Below, piece by piece: positions 60,756 through 64,000 of a stretch of DNA of 64,000 bases (position 1 is the stretch's first letter; every line of letters starts with the position of its first letter). Below the pieces are notes generated by a model. The model did not search any database, was not told the origin of the DNA, and saw only the letters and a program-made list of their open reading frames with translations. A program made the translations under genes and the position numbers. Source of the DNA: Halobiforma lacisalsi AJ5 (GTDB taxonomy: Archaea; Halobacteriota; Halobacteria; Halobacteriales; Natrialbaceae); the NCBI RefSeq assembly GCF_000226975.2, contig NZ_CP019285.1, positions 3,286,001-3,350,000 of the forward strand. The letters are read 5' to 3'.

Positions 60756-60760
60756 TCCCA

Positions 60761-61036
60761 ATGTACGACCTGACAGGATTTCAGCGTGACCTCCTCTACG
60801 TGATCGCTGGGGAGGAGGAACCGCACGGACTCGCGATCAAGGAGGAACTCGAGGAGTACTACGAGAAAGAGATCCACCACGGGCGGCTCTACCCGAACCT
60901 CGATACCCTCGTCGACAAGGGGCTCGTCGAAAAAGGACGACGCGACCGGCGCACCAACTTCTACACACTCACTCGACGGGGACAGCGGGAACTCGAGGCG
61001 CGCCGGGAGTGGGAAGCCCAGTACGTCGACCTGTAG
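60761..61036 (+). CDS. PadR family transcriptional regulator
   Basis: The 91-residue winged-helix protein reads MYDLTGFQRDLLYVIAGEEE, then HGLAIKEELEEYYEKEIHHGRLYPNLDTLVDKGLVEKG (short parts of the PadR motif) and ends in REWEAQYVDL. It has the minimal PadR domain without the C-terminal dimer helix seen in larger members. The palindrome in its own promoter suggests autorepression. The target may be itself, or the DUF4010 gene that follows. Confidence 0.88.
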   Translation: MYDLTGFQRDLLYVIAGEEEPHGLAIKEELEEYYEKEIHHGRLYPNLDTLVDKGLVEKGRRDRRTNFYTLTRRGQRELEARREWEAQYVDL

Positions 61037-61257
61037 GTACCGATCGAACAGTGAGCCGCGGCTGACTACCGGGGCTGCTGGACCGAATCGGCGGTTCCCC
61101 CGCACAGCGATGCATCCCGGATCGTCTCGACCTATCCGATTTCGTATTGGCCCTGTCGCCGCCTTCCGTTCCCTTTCCACTCGAGTTCGTCCGAGTCCGT
61201 TCTCCAGGACGTCACTTCGGCAGGCCGCTTATGTACGGTCACGATGAATGATCGCGA

Positions 61258-62553
61258 GTGAACGAGGTCGCGCTGCAACTCGGCGACGCGCCCCTCGATG
61301 AGACGGTCGTTCGGATCGCGCTGGCCGGCGCGCTCGGAATGTTCCTGGGCCTCGAGCGGGAGTGGTCCCAGAAATCGGCCGGGATCCGGACCTTCTCGCT
61401 GATCAGCCTGCTGGGAGCCGTCTTCACGATTCTCGTCCTCGAGGAGCCGCTCGTCGGCGGGAACCTGCTGATACTCGGCGGGTTGCTCGTGATCGTCCAG
61501 GGCGTGTTGCTCGCCGTCAAGGGGCTCGTCGGCGAACCGGAGACCAGCCTGTCGCTGACGACGTCGGTGTCGATGCTGGTCGCCTACGGCGTGGGGGCCC
61601 TCGTCGCGGCCGAATACATCATCGAGGGCGTGACGGTGGCGGTGCTCTCGTCGCTGCTTTTGGTACTCAAGCGCGAACTCCACGAGTTCGCGGGCGGGCT
61701 CTCCCGGGAAGAGATGCGCGCGACGACGGAGTTCGCTATCCTCGCGTTCGTCATCTACCCGTTGTTGCCGGCCGAGTACCCCCTCGATATCGGGACGGTC
61801 ACGATCGATCTCGAGCCCCAGGTGATCTGGCTAATGGTCGTCGCGGTCGCGGGGATCGGCATCGTCAACTACGCGATCGTCTCCACCTACGGCGGCCGCG
61901 GGATCGCTATTACGGGATTTTTCGGCGGGTTAGCATCGTCCACGGCGGTCGTCGGTACGATGCTCGATCACGTCAACCAGCGGCCAGAGGCTTCGTCGTA
62001 CGCGGTCGCCGCGATTTTGCTCGCGAACGCGGCGATGGCAGCGCGGAACCTGGCGATCGCGGTCGGGTTCACCGTCGGGAGCGAGACCGGCCTTCTGGTC
62101 GAGGCGGCCATCCCGCTGGGGGCGGTCATCCTGATCGCTTTCGCAGTTGCCGGCACGACTGCCGACTGGAGCGAATCCGGACCGATGGAACTCGAGAGCC
62201 CGTTCTCGATGAAAAACGCCCTGGCGTTCGGCGCGGTCTTCCTGGTCGTGCTGGTGTTCGGGTCGCTCGCCGAGGACTGGTTCGGCACCCTCGGCTTCTA
62301 CGCGACCGCCGTTGCCAGCGGCTTCGTCTCGAGCGCCGGCGCGACCACGTCGGCGGTCGTCCTCTACCGCGGCGGGCAACTGGGGTCGGCCGAAGCCACC
62401 ATCGGCATCCTTCTGGCGACGGTCTCGAGCATCGTCGTCAAGGCGATGCTGGCGGCGACGTCGGCGAATCACTCGTTCCGGAACCAGGTGGCGGTGTACA
62501 GTACGGTATTGTTACTCGGTGGTGCCGCAGCATCGGTCCTTTTGGTTATCTAG
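61258..62553 (+). CDS. MgtC/SapB-DUF4010 membrane protein
   Basis: The 431-residue protein starts at GTG (MNEVALQLGDAPLDETVVRI in translation). Its first third is MgtC/SapB-like (ALAGALGMFLGLEREWSQKSAGIRTFSLISLLGA, in parts), and the rest is DUF4010 with many hydrophobic segments and the GFFGGLASSTAVVGTM and GFVSSAGATTSAVVLYR motifs. No ATG suits the conserved start. The transported or sensed molecule is unknown. It lies after padR with 221 bases between. Confidence 0.85.
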   Translation: MNEVALQLGDAPLDETVVRIALAGALGMFLGLEREWSQKSAGIRTFSLISLLGAVFTILVLEEPLVGGNLLILGGLLVIVQGVLLAVKGLVGEPETSLSLTTSVSMLVAYGVGALVAAEYIIEGVTVAVLSSLLLVLKRELHEFAGGLSREEMRATTEFAILAFVIYPLLPAEYPLDIGTVTIDLEPQVIWLMVVAVAGIGIVNYAIVSTYGGRGIAITGFFGGLASSTAVVGTMLDHVNQRPEASSYAVAAILLANAAMAARNLAIAVGFTVGSETGLLVEAAIPLGAVILIAFAVAGTTADWSESGPMELESPFSMKNALAFGAVFLVVLVFGSLAEDWFGTLGFYATAVASGFVSSAGATTSAVVLYRGGQLGSAEATIGILLATVSSIVVKAMLAATSANHSFRNQVAVYSTVLLLGGAAASVLLVI

Positions 62554-62603
62554 GCGGGACGTCTTTCGAATTATTTTAATCCCCTAAAGGTAGATATTCA
62601 CAT

Positions 62604-63950
62604 ATGGACAGAGAGACTGCCGAGCCGAGCGTCGAGGAGATGCCAGGCGAACGAGCGAAACAGTGGGCCAACTACCACCACGAGTTCGCCGCCCCGAGTA
62701 CGTACGTCTACGAGTTCGTCTGGGACGCGAGCGCCGAGGCGACCGGACCGTTCTGTACCGACGTCGACGGCAACGTCCTGCTCGATTTCACGAGTCACGT
62801 CGCCGCCTCCCCGCTCGGGTACAACAACCCGACCCTCCAGCGGAAACTCGAGGAGTTCGATCTGGTCGACCCGCTCAAGATCGCCGGCCAGGACTTCTAC
62901 GTGAGCGCAGGCGGGTCTCCGTCAGATCCCGACCTCCCCGGGCCGAGCCAGTTGATGGAACGGCTGGTGGACGCGACCGACCACTACGACATGGACCGGG
63001 TGTTCCTCTCGAACTCCGGTGCCGAAGCCGTCGAGAACGCGATCAAGATCTGTTACGCCTCCGGCGGCCACCGCGGGTTCACGACCGACGGCGCGTTCCA
63101 CGGTCGCACCCTCGGTGCGCTCTCGCTGAACCGCTCGAAAACGGTCCACCGGAAGGGCTTCCCCGAAGTGCCGGGCATCGTCAGCGTCCCCTATCCCTCC
63201 ACGCAGGCGGAGTACGAGTCGAACTGGCAGACCGACGGCCCCGGGGGAAACGTCGTCGCGGACAAGCTCCACCCCGAACAGGGCGTCATCGACCCCGACG
63301 AGGTCGCCTACCTCATCCTCGAGCCGATCCAGGGCGAAGGCGGCTACCGGCCCGCCCACCCCGAGTTCGCGCGTGACCTCGAGCAACTGCGCCACGAGTA
63401 CGGCCTGCACGTGATCGCCGACGAGATCCAGGCCGGCCTCGGCCGTACCGGGAAGATGTGGGGCGTCGACCACCTCGATCTCACACCGGACGCCATCACG
63501 GCGGCGAAGGGACTGCGCGTGGGCGCGACCATCTCCCGCTCCGACGTGTTCCCCGAAGAAGAGGGGCGACTCTCCTCGACCTGGGGTGCAGGGGACGTCA
63601 TCGGTTCGATGCAGGGCGCGCTCACGATCGACATTATTCACGAACAGAACCTGCTCGAGAACGCCCGGACCCGGGGCGAACAGCTCCGTAGTCGCCTCGA
63701 CGACGCCGTCGAGGACCGGCCGGAACTGGTCGACGCCCGCGGCCGCGGACTGATGCAGGCCGTCGAGTTCGACACCAAGGATCGGCGCGAAGCCGTCGTC
63801 GAAGCCGCCTTCGAGCGTGGCCTCCTGCTGCTCGGCTGTGGTCACAAGACGCTGCGACTGCTGCCGCCGCTCGACGTCACCGAACGCGAGATCGATCTCG
63901 CGCTCGACCTGCTGCTCGAGGCGATCGACGACGCCGCCGACTCGCAGTAA
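62604..63950 (+). CDS. class III (omega) aminotransferase
   Basis: The 448-residue PLP enzyme begins MDRETAEPSVEEMPGERAKQ. It has VFLSNSGAEAVENAIK near 135, AFHGRTLGALSLNRSK near 170, LILEPIQGEGGYRPAHPEF near 235, VIADEIQAGLGRTGKMWG near 272 and the PLP lysine Lys302 in TAAKGLRVG. Relatives include 4-aminobutyrate and ornithine aminotransferases and amino-acid racemases. The substrate is open. An AT-rich box (AATTATTTTAAT near 62568-62580) lies about 30 bases before the ATG. Confidence 0.88.
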   Translation: MDRETAEPSVEEMPGERAKQWANYHHEFAAPSTYVYEFVWDASAEATGPFCTDVDGNVLLDFTSHVAASPLGYNNPTLQRKLEEFDLVDPLKIAGQDFYVSAGGSPSDPDLPGPSQLMERLVDATDHYDMDRVFLSNSGAEAVENAIKICYASGGHRGFTTDGAFHGRTLGALSLNRSKTVHRKGFPEVPGIVSVPYPSTQAEYESNWQTDGPGGNVVADKLHPEQGVIDPDEVAYLILEPIQGEGGYRPAHPEFARDLEQLRHEYGLHVIADEIQAGLGRTGKMWGVDHLDLTPDAITAAKGLRVGATISRSDVFPEEEGRLSSTWGAGDVIGSMQGALTIDIIHEQNLLENARTRGEQLRSRLDDAVEDRPELVDARGRGLMQAVEFDTKDRREAVVEAAFERGLLLLGCGHKTLRLLPPLDVTEREIDLALDLLLEAIDDAADSQ

Positions 63951-64000
63951 CGATACCGACCGCCCCGGCGATCGTCTATCGACGGCTATCGAGGACTGTT

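Larger units (their letters stand above)
60300..60760. other. structured intergenic region before padR
   Basis: It holds a TATA-like box TTTAAGTATAAT (60349-60360), two strong hairpins just downstream, a second box GTATAAG (60561-60567) with a nearby palindrome (60579-60591) and a 39-codon frame from 60599, then the padR promoter. A small RNA gene is possible. Confidence 0.45.

Noticed and set aside
1-64000. CRISPR arrays, rRNA genes and intact insertion sequences
   Set aside because: I looked for regularly spaced repeats, rRNA landmarks and transposase genes on both strands and saw none that I could support.

Overview
The window reads as a stretch of chromosome from an extremely halophilic archaeon (class Halobacteria). 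It is GC-rich. The predicted proteins are strongly acidic. Many genes have a TATA-like box about 25-35 bases before the start codon, as expected for leaderless archaeal transcripts. Secreted proteins carry twin-arginine lipoprotein signals. Typical haloarchaeal families are present: TbsP, a HalOD1 domain, methylaspartate-cycle enzymes and many conserved small proteins. There are about 70 protein genes, two tRNA genes (Ser-UGA, Thr-UGU), no rRNA and no CRISPR array.

Layout. 1-4.3 kb: a partial conserved protein, a VOC ring-cleavage-type dioxygenase, a glutaredoxin-like protein, a small membrane protein, a DUF790 (Bax1-type) protein and a UPF0212 protein. 4.6-8.5 kb: a mini membrane protein, proteasome beta subunit, acyl-CoA synthetase and a DUF4013 membrane protein. 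8.5-15.2 kb: a complete carbohydrate ABC importer beside a Gfo/Idh/MocA oxidoreductase and a divergent ThuA-like protein, resembling the rhizobial thuEFGKAB trehalose locus. 15.3-17.6 kb: a DUF389 membrane protein and an eIF2B-like protein. 17.6-19.25 kb: a gene-poor area with decayed fragments and an AT-rich insert, probably acquired DNA. 19.3-24.7 kb: housekeeping genes (Mrp/NBP35, a uracil-DNA-glycosylase-like protein, a CofC-like protein) and tRNA-Ser.

24.7-31.4 kb is the metabolic centrepiece. Glutamate mutase S and E, methylaspartate ammonia-lyase, mesaconyl-CoA hydratase and beta-methylmalyl-CoA lyase lie on one strand, with the mesaconate CoA-transferase divergent. Together these are the dedicated enzymes of the methylaspartate cycle, the haloarchaeal route for acetyl-CoA assimilation.

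31.5-43.1 kb is mixed: a pilin, GTP cyclohydrolase III, a CBS protein, an acetyltransferase, tRNA-Thr, a gene-free kilobase with two copies of a palindromic operator-like element, a HalOD1 protein, a thioesterase, an RNase H-like nuclease, a DUF35/thiolase pair, HflX and a FUN14 protein. 43.2-47 kb is the conserved archaeal SBDS - proteasome alpha - RNase P (Rnp2, Rnp3) superoperon. 47-53.5 kb has the regulator TbsP followed by a strong 79-base hairpin, a large CHAT/caspase-like protein, serine hydroxymethyltransferase and a methyltransferase. 53.7-64 kb has FolD, a PqqD-like protein paired with an OPT transporter, a zinc-ribbon protein, a Glu-rich lipoprotein, a PadR regulator with a probable self-operator, a DUF4010 membrane protein and a class III aminotransferase.

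Most of the window is ordinary haloarchaeal chromosome. The parts that most deserve follow-up are the CHAT-like protease candidate, the PqqD/OPT pair, the thu-like locus, the twin palindromes at 35.3/35.6 kb and the structured intergenic regions at 47.7 and 60.4 kb. No database search was possible, so family names rest on recognised motifs and lengths.
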